A DNA stretch of 64,000 nucleotides from positions 1 through 64,000 of the forward strand of contig JNWL01000029.1 in NCBI GenBank assembly GCA_000716465.1, in the 5' to 3' direction. The notes under the pieces were generated by a model. That model did no database searches and was not told where the DNA came from. It worked only from the letters and a program-made list of their open reading frames with translations. The translations under genes and the position numbers were made by a program. The DNA comes from Streptomyces bikiniensis (GTDB taxonomy: Bacteria; Actinomycetota; Actinomycetes; Streptomycetales; Streptomycetaceae). This document shows, one piece after another, positions 17,318 to 25,437 of this stretch. The stretch's first letter is position 1. Each line of letters opens with the position of its first letter.

Positions 17318-18724
17318 CTAGGCGGCCGGGTCCGGTGCCTTCCCGGACTGCGCGGCCGGATCCGGTGCCTTCCCGGACTGCGCGGCCGGGTCCGGTGCCT
17401 TCCCGGTCTGAGCCGTACCCGCTTCCGGCGCGGTCCGCCACGGGCGGCACAGGCCCAGGAAGCAGGCCAGGGCGAGGGCGGCGCAGGTGAGCTGGACGAC
17501 GGCCATCGGGACGGCCGTGTGCTCGCCCGCGATGCCGACGAGCGGGGAGGCGACGGCGCCGACGAGGAAGGAGGTGGTGCCGAGGAGCGCGGAGGCGGAC
17601 CCGGCGGCGTGCGGGGTGCGCATCAGGGCCTGGGCGTTGGTGTTCGGCATCGCGAGGCCCATCGCGGACATCAGGACGAAGAGCCCGGCGGCCACGGGCG
17701 CGAGCCCGACCTTCCCGAAGACGCCGCTGGTCATGAGGAGCAGGGCGATCGCGGCGAGGAGGATGACCGCGAGGCCCCAGCCGAGCACCTTGTCGAGGCT
17801 GACGCGGCCGACGAGGAGCTTGCCGTTGACCTGGCCGACGGCGACGAGGCCGATGGAGTTGAGGCCGAAGAGCAGGCTGAAGGTCTGCGGCGAGGCGCCG
17901 TAGATCTCCTGCACCACGAACGGCGACGCCGATATGTAGGCGAAGAGGACGGCGAAGGCGAGGCCGCCGGTCAGCGTGTAGCCGGTGAAGACCCGGTCCG
18001 CGAGGAGCCCCCGCATGGTGCGCAGGGCCTGCCCGACCCCGCCCTCGTGGCGCCGTTCGGGCGGCAGCGTCTCGGCGAGGAAGCGCCACACGACGAGGGT
18101 GAGCAGGACGCCGACGCCGGTGAGGACGTGGAAGACGCCCCGCCAGTCGGTGACGCGCAGGATCTGTCCGCCGATGAGGGGGGCGACGATCGGGGCGACG
18201 CCGGAGATCAGCATCAGGGTGGAGAAGAAGCGGGCCATCTCGACGCCGTCGTAGAGGTCGCGGACGACGGCGCGGGCGATGACGATGCCGGCGGCGCCCG
18301 CGAGGCCCTGGAGCAGCCGGAAGCCGATGAGGGTCTCGGCGGTGGGCGCGAGGGCGCAGGCGGCGGTGGCGAGGACGTACACGACCATGCCGGCGAGCAG
18401 CGGGCGGCGGCGCCCCCACTTGTCGCTCATGGGGCCGACGACGAGCTGGCCGAGGGCCATGCCGGCGAGGCAGGCGGTGAGGGTGAGCTGGACGGTGGCG
18501 GCGGGCGCGTGCAGCGCGCCGGTGACCTCCGGCAGGGCCGGGAGGTACATGTCCATGGAGAGCGGGGGGAGGGCGGTGAGGCCGCCCAGGACGAGGGTGA
18601 CGAGCAGCCCGGCCCGGCGGGCGGCGGCGAGGCCGGGGGCGGCGGGCCCGCCGGGCGTGCCCGTCACACCGGAGACGGCTTCACTTATGTTCCCTTGTGT
18701 TGTTTTCTGGCCGCTCTCCGGCAT
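17318..18724 (-). CDS. Bcr/CflA-type multidrug efflux MFS transporter with repetitive tail
   Basis: 468 residues, twelve hydrophobic segments. LPPLSMDMYLPALPEV in helix 1 and GPMSDKWGRRRPLLAG in loop 2/3 are the Bcr/CflA hallmarks; RAVVRDLYDG follows helix 5. Family role: proton-driven export of drugs such as bicyclomycin, chloramphenicol or sulfonamides, and cysteine in E. coli. The C-terminal 31 residues are three 11-residue repeats (SGKAPDPAAQ type) encoded by a 33-bp DNA repeat, a cytoplasmic tail that is probably dispensable. The Gfo/Idh-type oxidoreductase gene is divergent. Confidence 0.9.
   Translation of the reverse strand: MPESGQKTTQGNISEAVSGVTGTPGGPAAPGLAAARRAGLLVTLVLGGLTALPPLSMDMYLPALPEVTGALHAPAATVQLTLTACLAGMALGQLVVGPMSDKWGRRRPLLAGMVVYVLATAACALAPTAETLIGFRLLQGLAGAAGIVIARAVVRDLYDGVEMARFFSTLMLISGVAPIVAPLIGGQILRVTDWRGVFHVLTGVGVLLTLVVWRFLAETLPPERRHEGGVGQALRTMRGLLADRVFTGYTLTGGLAFAVLFAYISASPFVVQEIYGASPQTFSLLFGLNSIGLVAVGQVNGKLLVGRVSLDKVLGWGLAVILLAAIALLLMTSGVFGKVGLAPVAAGLFVLMSAMGLAMPNTNAQALMRTPHAAGSASALLGTTSFLVGAVASPLVGIAGEHTAVPMAVVQLTCAALALACFLGLCRPWRTAPEAGTAQTGKAPDPAAQSGKAPDPAAQSGKAPDPAA
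17320..17412. repeat. 33-bp tandem repeat in the end of the Bcr-type gene
   Basis: Nearly three copies of a 33-bp unit (core ggtgccttcccggactgcgc) lie in frame at the end of the exporter gene. Differences are single bases such as gggtcc/ggatcc and ggactg/ggtctg. Array length sets the number of 11-residue tail repeats. Confidence 0.85.
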
Positions 18725-18764
18725 CGACAGCTCCGTTTCGTTGAATCCTTGCCTATGCTCTCAG

Positions 18765-18783
18765 CTCGACCGGCATGGTCGAG
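18765..18783. promoter_or_regulatory. Inverted repeat between divergent exporter and oxidoreductase
   Basis: ctcgacc-ggcat-ggtcgag has perfect 7-bp arms and a 5-bp centre. It lies in the 82-base gap between the Bcr-type start (18724) and the oxidoreductase start (18807). It is a candidate operator; no adjacent regulator gene identifies the binder. Confidence 0.5.
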
Positions 18784-18806
18784 ACCTCTGCGAGACGGGT
18801 GGGGAC

Positions 18807-19811
18807 ATGGGGACGGTGGGGCACGTGGGCGAGAAGGTGCGCTGGGGGATCCTGGCGACGGGCGGCATCGCGGAGCGGTTCACCACCGACCTGCTGACGC
18901 TCGACGGCGCCGAGGTGGTGGCGGTGGCGTCCCGCAGCGAGGCGCCCGCGAAGGCCTTCGCGGAGCGGTTCGGGATACCGAGGGCGTACGGGGAGTGGGC
19001 CGGGCTCTTCGCCGACGCGGACGTGGACGTGGTGTACGTGGCGACCCCGCACCACGCGCACCGGGCGGCGGCCGGCCTCGCCCTGGAGGCGGGCAAGGCG
19101 GTGCTCTGCGAGAAGGCCCTCACGCTCAACGCCCGGGAGGCGGCCGAGCTGGTCGCCCTCGCCCGGGACCGGGGCCTCTTCCTGATGGAGGCCATGTGGA
19201 TGTACTGCAACCCGCTGGTCCGGCGGATCGCGGAGCTGGTGCGCGACGGGGCCGTCGGCGAGGTCCGCACGGTCCAGGCGGACTTCGGGCTCGCGGGCCC
19301 GTTCGGGGCCGACCACCGGCTGCGGGACCCGAAGACCGGCGGCGGGGCGCTGCTCGACCTCGGGGTGTACCCGGTGTCGTTCGCGCAGCTGCTGCTCGGC
19401 GAGCCGGACTCGGTCCAGGCGCACGCGCTGCTCTCGCCGGAGGGCGTCGACCTGAACACGGGGATGCTGCTCGGCTGGTCCGGCACGGGGGCCTCGGCCC
19501 TGCTGTCCTGCTCGATCGCCGCGGACACCCCGCTGACGGCCTCGGTGACGGGTTCGCTCGGCCGGATCGACGTGCCGCGCGGCTTCTTCTTCCCCGAGCG
19601 CTTCACCCTGCACCGGAACGGCGCCGAGCCGGAGGAGTTCGTCGCGGAGGCCGACCCGCACTCCTTCCGGCACGAGGCCGCCGAGGTGGTGCGCTGCCTG
19701 CGGGCGGGCGAGAAGGAGTCCCCGCTGGTGCCGCTGGACGGTTCGCTCGCGGTGATGCGGACGCTCGACGCGGTACGGGACCGCATCGGCGTCCGCTATC
19801 CCGGGGAGTGA
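18807..19811 (+). CDS. Gfo/Idh/MocA family oxidoreductase
   Basis: 334 residues. N-terminal Rossmann domain beginning VRWGILATGGIAERF (residues about 11-25), then VAVASRSEAPAKAFAERFG. The catalytic lysine lies in LCEKALTLN; most family members have EKP here, so EKA is a small departure. The C-terminal substrate domain contains GGGALLDLGVYPVSFA with the conserved Asp and Tyr. The family uses NAD(P) to oxidise or reduce sugars, inositols or dihydrodiols. ATG 18807 begins a Met-rich leader shortly before the Rossmann strand. Confidence 0.88.
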   Translation: MGTVGHVGEKVRWGILATGGIAERFTTDLLTLDGAEVVAVASRSEAPAKAFAERFGIPRAYGEWAGLFADADVDVVYVATPHHAHRAAAGLALEAGKAVLCEKALTLNAREAAELVALARDRGLFLMEAMWMYCNPLVRRIAELVRDGAVGEVRTVQADFGLAGPFGADHRLRDPKTGGGALLDLGVYPVSFAQLLLGEPDSVQAHALLSPEGVDLNTGMLLGWSGTGASALLSCSIAADTPLTASVTGSLGRIDVPRGFFFPERFTLHRNGAEPEEFVAEADPHSFRHEAAEVVRCLRAGEKESPLVPLDGSLAVMRTLDAVRDRIGVRYPGE

Positions 19812-19826
19812 CTTCCGCACGAACGG

Positions 19827-21458
19827 TCACGCGGGTACGAGCCCCGGGTTCCCCGCCTCGGTGACGAAGGAGGCGGCGGTGGTGACGGGGGCGCCCGGCG
19901 TCGTCACGTACGGGACCGTGCGGAAGTCGGCGCGGGCGCTCTCGCGGCCGAGCGAGACCTTCACGTACCCCCGCCGCCCGTTGAAGAAGCGCAGGTGGGG
20001 GTTGGCCCGCGTGAGCCTGTCGTAGTTCGAGGGGCGGTCGGCGCCGTCCTTGCCGCTGGTGATCGAGGTGGTGACGATCTCGGTGCCGACGGTGCGGGAG
20101 GACGGGTCGCGGAAGTCGGCCTTGAGGTCGAGGCCGTAGGAGACGTGGACGTCGCCGGTGAGCACCATCAGGTTCTCGACGCCGGCGGCCTCCGCGCCCG
20201 CCAGGACGCGCTGCCGGGAGGCCGGGTAGCCGTCCCAGGAGTCCATGGAGAGCTTGAAGTCGGCGGTGGGGCGGTCGCGGCGCTCGGCGAACACGACCTG
20301 CTGGGGCAGGACGTTCCAGCGGGCCCGGGAGCGGCGCCAGCCGTCGAGCAGCCAGCGCTCCTGGGTGGCACCGGTCAGGGTGCGCGACGGGTCCTCGGAC
20401 TCGGGCCCCGGGACCTGCCAGCCGTCGCCGTACGCCTGGTCGGAGCGGTACTGGCGGGTGTCGAGGATGTCGAACTGCGCGAGCCGCCCGAAGCCGAGGC
20501 GCCGGTACAGCCGCATGTCGGGGCCCTCGGGGAGCTGGGGGCGGCGCAGCGGCTGGTGCTCCCAGTAGGCGCGGTAGGCGGCGGCGCGGCGGAGCAGGAA
20601 CTCCTCGGGCGGGACGGTGTTCTCGGGGGTGTCGCCCGCGTAGTTGTTCTCGGTCTCGTGGTCGTCCCAGGTGACCACGAAGGGGTGGGCGGCGTGGGCG
20701 GCCCGCAGGTCGGGGTCGGTCTTGTAGAGGGCGTAGCGCAGCCGGTAGTCCTCCAGGGTCAGCGTCTCGCGGTCGAAGACGGCCGGGAGGACGCGGTCGG
20801 TGTAGGCGCGGGCGCCGCCGGCGGAGTCGACCGCGTACTCGTACAGGTAGTCGCCGAGGTGGAAGACGACGTCCACGTCCTCCTCGGCGAGGTGGCGGTG
20901 GGCGGTGAAGTGGCCGTCGTGGTACGCCTGGCAGGAGACGGCGGCGAGCGAGAGCGAGGCGTTGTGCGCGCCGGGGGCGGGGGCCGTACGGGTGCGGCCG
21001 GCCGGGCTGGTCCAGGCGCCGACGCGGAAGCGGTAGAAGTACTCCCGGCCGGGTTCGAGGTGTTCGACCTCGACGTGGACGGTGTGCCGGAACTCGGCGT
21101 GGGCGGTGGCGGTCCCGCGCCGCACGGTCCGCCGGAAGCGCTCGTCGCGGGCCAGCTCCCAGTGGACGGTGACGCGCCGGTCGGGCAGTCCGCCGTCGGG
21201 CTCGAAGGGGCGGGGCGCGAGCCGGGTCCAGAGCAGGACGGAGCCGGGCAGGGGGTCGCCGGAGGCGACGCCCAGAGTGAACGGGTCCTCGGTGACGCGC
21301 CGGGCGTCGAGTTCGGCGGCGGCCGCGGAGCCGGCCGCGGGCAGCTGGGTGGCGAAGGCGAGCGCGGCGGCGGCGCCGGTGACGGTGAGGAACCGCCGCC
21401 GCCCGAAGTGCCGTGCGGCTTCCCGGAGTTCCTGGTGATGCTCATGCGTCCGACTCAT
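19827..21458 (-). CDS. phoD: PhoD-type alkaline phosphatase/phosphodiesterase, Tat-exported
   Basis: 543 residues. A twin-arginine signal RRRFLTVTGAAAALAFA occupies residues about 19-36, so the protein is exported folded. The N-terminal PhoD_N domain (FTLGVASGDPLPGSVLLWTRL) is followed by the metallophosphatase core: HLGDYLYEY, TWDDHETENNYAGD, LDTRQYRSDQ, and MVLTGDVHVSYGLDL. PhoD uses Ca2+ and Fe3+ to release phosphate from mono- and diesters, including teichoic acids. ATG 21458 starts MSRTHEHHQE. A single PHO-box-like unit in the divergent region was judged too weak to call. Confidence 0.92.
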   Translation of the reverse strand: MSRTHEHHQELREAARHFGRRRFLTVTGAAAALAFATQLPAAGSAAAAELDARRVTEDPFTLGVASGDPLPGSVLLWTRLAPRPFEPDGGLPDRRVTVHWELARDERFRRTVRRGTATAHAEFRHTVHVEVEHLEPGREYFYRFRVGAWTSPAGRTRTAPAPGAHNASLSLAAVSCQAYHDGHFTAHRHLAEEDVDVVFHLGDYLYEYAVDSAGGARAYTDRVLPAVFDRETLTLEDYRLRYALYKTDPDLRAAHAAHPFVVTWDDHETENNYAGDTPENTVPPEEFLLRRAAAYRAYWEHQPLRRPQLPEGPDMRLYRRLGFGRLAQFDILDTRQYRSDQAYGDGWQVPGPESEDPSRTLTGATQERWLLDGWRRSRARWNVLPQQVVFAERRDRPTADFKLSMDSWDGYPASRQRVLAGAEAAGVENLMVLTGDVHVSYGLDLKADFRDPSSRTVGTEIVTTSITSGKDGADRPSNYDRLTRANPHLRFFNGRRGYVKVSLGRESARADFRTVPYVTTPGAPVTTAASFVTEAGNPGLVPA

Positions 21459-21593
21459 GTGCCCCTCCCCTGACGAATGCTGTTCGCTCGTCATTCGAGG
21501 GGGCCGGGACGACCACGCGTTGTCGGGTACAGGACATCCACGTGTCGGACGGATGAGTTCACGGTGCACGCGTCTCGCGTACGCTGCGCGCCC

Positions 21594-22337
21594 ATGAGCA
21601 TCGCAGTGGTGACGGGAGCGGGTTCGGGCATCGGCCGGAGCGTGGCCCTCGCGCTCGCGGCGGCGGGCTGGTCGGTGGCGCTCGCGGGCCGCCGGGCGGA
21701 GCCCCTGGAGGAGACGGCGGCGCTGGCCCCGGACGGGGACTTCCTGTGCGCCCCGACGGACGTGACGTCGGAGGCACAGGTCGCGGCCCTCTTCTCCTCG
21801 GTACGGGACCGCTACGGGCGCGTGGACCTGCTCTTCAACAACGCCGGTACGTTCGCGGGCGGCGGGACCCCGGTCGAGGACCTGGACCCGGCGACCTGGC
21901 GGGCGGTCGTGGACGTCAACCTGACGGGCGCGTTCCTGTGCGCGCAGGCGGCCTTCCGGGCCATGAGGGAGCAGGAGCCGCAGGGCGGCCGGATCATCAA
22001 CAACGGCTCGATCTCGGCGCACGTGCCGCGCCCGCACTCGATCGCGTACACGGCGACGAAGCACGCGATGACGGGCCTGACGAAGTCCCTGTCCCTGGAC
22101 GGGCGTCCGTACCGGATCGCCTGCGGCCAGCTCGACATCGGCAACGCGGCGACCGACATGACGGCCCGCATGCAGGCCGGCATCCTCCAGGCGGACGGCC
22201 GCCTGGCTCCGGAGCCGGTGATGGACGCGGCGGACGTGGCGGCGACGGTGGTGCACATGGCGGGGCTGCCGCTGGAGGCGAACGTGCAGTTCGCGACGGT
22301 GATGGCGACGGCGATGCCGTACATCGGCCGGGGCTGA
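21594..22337 (+). CDS. Short-chain dehydrogenase/reductase (SDR)
   Basis: 247 residues. Classical SDR marks in order: cofactor loop [10 protein letters not shown] (residues 7-16), NNAG in LLFNNAGTF, the serine in NNGSIS, and the catalytic YTATK. The Arg-Arg pair after the second strand (LAGRRAEP) suggests preference for NADP(H). The C-terminus IGRG is short. ATG 21594 is placed directly before the first strand, IAVVTG. It is divergent from phoD. The substrate is not predictable. Confidence 0.9.
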   Translation: MSIAVVTGAGSGIGRSVALALAAAGWSVALAGRRAEPLEETAALAPDGDFLCAPTDVTSEAQVAALFSSVRDRYGRVDLLFNNAGTFAGGGTPVEDLDPATWRAVVDVNLTGAFLCAQAAFRAMREQEPQGGRIINNGSISAHVPRPHSIAYTATKHAMTGLTKSLSLDGRPYRIACGQLDIGNAATDMTARMQAGILQADGRLAPEPVMDAADVAATVVHMAGLPLEANVQFATVMATAMPYIGRG

Positions 22338-22344
22338 GGCACGG

Positions 22345-22393
22345 GGAGGGGCCGGTGGGCCGGCGGGAACCCCGCCGGCCCACCGGCCCCTCC
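22345..22393. terminator. Bidirectional hairpin terminator, 23-bp stem
   Basis: A perfect 23-bp stem with an aac loop lies between the convergent SDR (stop 22337) and NTF2-like (stop 22401) genes. The left arm begins ggaggggccggtgggcc. It is the longest perfect hairpin noticed in the window. Confidence 0.9.
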
Positions 22394-22400
22394 GTCACCC

Positions 22401-22724
22401 CTACGCCTGCCCGGTCTCGAACCGGGCGATCCTCCCGTCCTCGACGGTGAACCGCCAGCGGGTCCGCATCTCGCCCCAGGTGTCGTTGCGGTACCGGGCG
22501 ACGAGGTCGCGCCCGTCGGCCTTCTGGGACTCGATCTCCATGTGGCCGCGCGAGGAGAAGACCTCCTTCTCGGTCCACTCGTCGAGGTTCCGGTCGGTGC
22601 CGTCGTCGGACATGGTGGCGCCGGGCGTGAGGGCCGCCCGGAAGGCCTCCTGGTCGTTGGCGTTGAGGGCCGCGACGAAGGCGCGCACGGCCGGGTCGGA
22701 GAGCTGCTCCACGGGAATGGTCAT
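22401..22724 (-). CDS. NTF2-like / SnoaL-type protein
   Basis: 107 residues with the cone-shaped-fold pattern: helix VRAFVAALNANDQEAFRAAL, then TPGATMSDDG, RNLDEWTEKEVF, a central strand pair (DLVARYRNDTWGEMRTRWRFTVEDG) and RIARFETGQ. Members include ketosteroid isomerase-like enzymes, polyketide cyclases and binding proteins. No catalytic set is decisive here. ATG 22724 lies at the far end from the terminator. It is monocistronic. Confidence 0.82.
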   Translation of the reverse strand: MTIPVEQLSDPAVRAFVAALNANDQEAFRAALTPGATMSDDGTDRNLDEWTEKEVFSSRGHMEIESQKADGRDLVARYRNDTWGEMRTRWRFTVEDGRIARFETGQA

Positions 22725-22899
22725 GCCCTACCCGTACACCGCCCACCCCGCCCGCCCCCCGGAACCGGGCCGCTCGCCCCGGCGTGTCAGCGACCGGGCT
22801 GGGCCACCTGGACGAGCGGAAAACGACCCGGCCCGGCGGCTGGCGCCGCCGGGCCGTGGCCGACCGGTCAACCGGCCGGCAGGTCGCCGTACCCCTCCG

Positions 22900-23085
22900 T
22901 CACTGGGGCGGCGTGCCCTGGTCGCGGCCCAGCTGCTGCTTGAGCTTGTCCTGGGCGGAGTCGACCTGGCCGCTGTACTTGCCCTGGGTCTTCTCGTCGG
23001 CGAAGTCGCCTGCCTTGTCGACGCCCTTTCCGGCCTGGTCCTCGTGGCCCTTGAGCATCCCCTTGAGCTTGTCCATGACCGACAT
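22900..23085 (-). CDS. Small MT0933-type antitoxin-like / CsbD-like protein
   Basis: 61 residues starting MSVMDKLKGMLKGHEDQ. The charged helical pattern AGKGVDKAGDFADEKTQGKYSGQVDSAQDKLKQQLG, with a conserved KTxGKY, is that of the small Streptomyces proteins annotated as MT0933-like antitoxins, related in look to CsbD stress proteins. ATG 23085 has GAGGAG ten bases upstream. No toxin partner is adjacent on the same strand, so the antitoxin label is family-derived and not supported by context. A general-stress role is equally possible. Confidence 0.72.
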   Translation of the reverse strand: MSVMDKLKGMLKGHEDQAGKGVDKAGDFADEKTQGKYSGQVDSAQDKLKQQLGRDQGTPPQ

Positions 23086-23449
23086 CGTGGTACTCCTCGA
23101 AGTCTGTTCGTCAGCGGGCACCTCCAAGGGTCCCCCTTCACTGCCCCAGCCGCATCCGCGCACCCCTCGACCCTCACGAAGAAGGGTCCTGACCTGCGGT
23201 TTGGCGGTCAAGGGCATCAAGGGCCCCGAGCGGACGCGCGAGGCCGGGACAAAGCCCCCGGAGCCGTACCCGGGCATGGACAGTCCATGGCACTGGGGCC
23301 GTACGCCTGCAGGCAAAGGCGCGGACCGCTGCCCTCCGGCACCACAAGGGGCAGCACCACCTCTCCAAGCAGTTACACATATTGCACTTGGTTCACCTAT
23401 TTCATATGGTTGAGGGTGGTAGTAGCCACTCGAAGTTGGGGACGCACCT
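23086..23449. other. Intergenic region before the Fic module, AT-rich at its right end
   Basis: 364 bases without a gene I can support. The last 80 bases are strikingly AT-rich for this genome. They hold the candidate promoter at 23382-23410, and ccaag (23365) and cttgg (23387) form a loose inverted pair around an AT-rich centre that could be an operator for the antitoxin. The remainder shows no conserved reading frame. Confidence 0.5.
23382..23410 (+). promoter_or_regulatory. Candidate housekeeping promoter of the Fic toxin-antitoxin operon
   Basis: A -35 element ttgcac (23382-23387) and a -10 element tatggt (23405-23410) are separated by 17 bases, 40 bases before the antitoxin start. The spacing and sequences fit a vegetative sigma-70-type promoter. 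Start-site mapping is lacking. Confidence 0.5.
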
Positions 23450-24166
23450 ATGCCCGTGACCCACCAGGACCAGAAACCGGCCAAGCAGAGGAAGCGCCCC
23501 ACCGGCGACAGTACGACGACCTTCGGCTCCGAGACCGAGACCTCCCGCACTCGGAAGAAGGCACTGCGCAAGCGCCCCACCGAGAACCCGTCGTCCCTGC
23601 GCGGGACCCAGGCGCAGCGGACGCGGAAGGAGCAGCGCAAACGCAGCGTCGAGGAGGCCGTGCCACGCCTGCGTGACGCCCTCACCAGCAGCGCCGAGAC
23701 GTTCCACATCACCCTCGCCGAGGCGGGCGAGGTCACCATGGAGGTGCCACGTGAAGCCCTGGCGGTCCTCGTGGAGACCATGGCGCTCATCAACTCCGGC
23801 CGCGCGGTCGAGGTGATCGCCAAGAGTACGGAGCTGTCCACCATCCAGGCAGCGAAGGCCCTCGGCGTCTCCCGGCCGCACCTGGTCAAGCTGCTCGACA
23901 AGGGCTTGATCGAGTTCCGCATGGTCGGCACCCACCGCCGTGTGGACGTCGCATCCCTGGAGGGCTACCGGCGCCGCGAACAGAACGAGCAAGCCCGACG
24001 CCGCCAAGCCGCGGTCGCCTCCGCCATCGGCTCCACCGAGGCCGAGGGGCTGAGCATCACCGCGGACACCACCGCCGACCTCGACGCCTACGCACGCGGA
24101 GAACTCGACGCCGCAGCCTTGCGCGCCCGCACCCTCGCCCGCTACACCCGTAAGGCCGCTGAGTGA
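23450..24166 (+). CDS. Fic antitoxin: helix-turn-helix DNA-binding protein with C-terminal VbhA-like inhibitory segment
   Basis: 238 residues. Residues 1-65 are basic and low in complexity. An excisionase-like helix-turn-helix (TELSTIQAAKALGVSRPHLV, about 127-146, followed by RMVGTHRRVDV) gives DNA binding. The C-terminus has S195-TEA-E199-G200, which fits the Fic-inhibition motif [S/T]xxxE[G/N], followed by a helix AYARGELDAAALRARTLARY laid out like the end of the VbhA antitoxin. In VbhA the motif glutamate blocks ATP binding in the Fic site. The stop overlaps the toxin start by four bases (gtga). Inferred role: autorepressor plus toxin inhibitor in one chain. Confidence 0.8.
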   Translation: MPVTHQDQKPAKQRKRPTGDSTTTFGSETETSRTRKKALRKRPTENPSSLRGTQAQRTRKEQRKRSVEEAVPRLRDALTSSAETFHITLAEAGEVTMEVPREALAVLVETMALINSGRAVEVIAKSTELSTIQAAKALGVSRPHLVKLLDKGLIEFRMVGTHRRVDVASLEGYRRREQNEQARRRQAAVASAIGSTEAEGLSITADTTADLDAYARGELDAAALRARTLARYTRKAAE

Positions 24167-24732
24167 CCGATCCCTACAGCGAGCCCAACGGCGTCCTCCG
24201 AAACAGTCTCGGCATCACCGACGCAGACGAGCTTTCCGAAGCCGAATCGGACATCGCCGCGGTGGAACTCGCCGTTCTGGACGCCGAGCCGCTGCTCGGC
24301 AGCTACGACCTCGCACACCTGCAAGCCTTCCACCGGCAAATCTTCGGCAGCGTGTACCCGTGGGCCGGGGAGCTGCGCACCATTGAGATCTCCAAGGGCA
24401 CATCGTTCTGTCCGTCGATCCACATCGCCTCCTACGCGGAGGACGTGTTCCGCAAGCTCGCCGACAACGACCACCTACAAGGCTTGGCCCGCCCGGAGTT
24501 CGTCCGAGCCCTGGCCGACCTGTACGGCGACGTGAACGCCATCCACCCCTTCCGGGAAGGCAACGGCCGCACCCAGCGCGCCTTCCTCGCCCAACTCGCC
24601 CGCGAAGCCGGCTACACCGTCTCCTGGCAGGACATGGACCAAGAGGAGAACATCGCCGCATCGGTGGCCAGCTTCAACGCGAACAACGACCTACTGGAGA
24701 AGATGCTCGACGCTCTGGTAAGACCCGCCTGA
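24163..24732 (+). CDS. Fic-domain AMP-transferase toxin
   Basis: 189 residues. The complete Fic motif HPFREGNGRTQR is at 128-139, with the catalytic His128, the phosphate-loop GNG and Arg139. The target-docking flap region EISKGTSFCPS lies near residue 75-85, and the early helices LLGSYDLAHLQAFHRQIFGSV are typical. There is no inhibitory [S/T]xxxE[G/N] motif near either end of this protein, so by the Fic classification it is class I, with the inhibitor in a separate antitoxin. VbhT-type relatives AMPylate DNA gyrase and topoisomerase IV. GTG 24163 overlaps the antitoxin stop, which implies coupled translation. Confidence 0.88.
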   Translation: MTDPYSEPNGVLRNSLGITDADELSEAESDIAAVELAVLDAEPLLGSYDLAHLQAFHRQIFGSVYPWAGELRTIEISKGTSFCPSIHIASYAEDVFRKLADNDHLQGLARPEFVRALADLYGDVNAIHPFREGNGRTQRAFLAQLAREAGYTVSWQDMDQEENIAASVASFNANNDLLEKMLDALVRPA

Positions 24733-24832
24733 CTGTCGTCCACCGGCGGCTCCGTCTCCGAGATCGGTCAGCCAGTCGCGGGCCGGCTCTTTCACATCGA
24801 CAAGGCGCGGCCGGTCAGGCCTGTCGGCTATA

Positions 24833-25110
24833 CCCGACAGGGCGTTCCGCCGTCCGGCTGCGGTACTCGACGTGCCGCAGGCCCCGTCGGGTGCGCTGGA
24901 CGAGGTGTCCGGGGGTGCTGAAGGCGGCGTTGGAGAGCCAGCCGCGTCGCAGGAGCGACCCGCTCCCTTCGACGAGGTTGAGCTCGGGTGCGTAGGACGG
25001 CAGGTAGGAGACGGTCAGCCAATCCCGGGCCGCGGGGCGGCCTTGTGAACGCTGAGGTTGTCCCAAGCGAGCACGATCGGGCCGCCGAGCCGCTGGCGTT
25101 CGACGGTCGG
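24833..25110 (-). pseudogene. IS630-type transposase remnant
   Basis: Two fragments of the C-terminal DDE domain are recognisable on the minus strand: IVLAWDNLSVHKAA (about 25045-25090), containing the second catalytic Asp, and, in another frame, RDWLTVSYLPSYAPELNLVEG (about 24960-25025), containing the catalytic Glu. A frameshift and apparent deletion separate them, and the N-terminal half is missing. A short perfect inverted repeat, cctgtcgg/ccgacagg (24820-24841), lies at its end. It marks past transposon activity in this island. Confidence 0.8.
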
Positions 25111-25282
25111 CCCGCCCCCTTGTGGATACCGCACGCCTCCGGCGATACCGCAGCAGACGACCAGCCGCCAGCCCCTACGACACCACGGGTTCCACCCCAG
25201 TAACGCGGGCAAGCCCCCGAAAGACCGGAAAGGGCCTCCGACGCAGGTCAGAGGCCCTATCCGAGGAAAAGCCCCAGGTGGC

Positions 25283-25307
25283 GGCAGACGAGTCGGGCTG
25301 TACGCCG
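25283..25307. repeat. Copy of the rnpB 3'-end sequence (candidate attachment site)
   Basis: 25 bases beginning ggcagacgagtcggg are identical to 26627-26651, the 3' end of rnpB. About 30 bases to the left, ggtcagaggcc (25246-25256) is also shared with the rnpB terminator region. This is the expected footprint of site-specific integration into the 3' end of an RNA gene. Confidence 0.8.
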
Positions 25308-25387
25308 AGGACTGTCGGCGCAACGCCATGACCTGCACAAACGTGTAGGGACGGCCTCCCGTGGCCACTTTGGTGGCTACGCAACAA

Positions 25388-25424
25388 GACGTCCCCGTCC
25401 GGATCGGTCCCGGACGGGGACGTC
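25388..25424 (-). terminator. Hairpin terminator after the 117-residue protein gene
   Basis: A perfect 15-bp stem (gacgtccccgtccgg with its complement) encloses a 7-base loop, 14 bases downstream of the minus-strand stop at 25438. Confidence 0.8.
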
Positions 25425-25437
25425 GTCGCTCCTGAGG

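Noticed and set aside
15089..19864. Open frame of 1591 codons on the plus strand
   Set aside because: It runs through four real genes in other frames, has no domain-like pattern and is dominated by Arg, Gly and Pro.
21459..21593. PHO box in the phoD/SDR divergent region
   Set aside because: Only one 11-base unit resembling gttcacggtgc is present; PhoP sites need at least two spaced 11 bases apart, so regulation by PhoP is not claimed.
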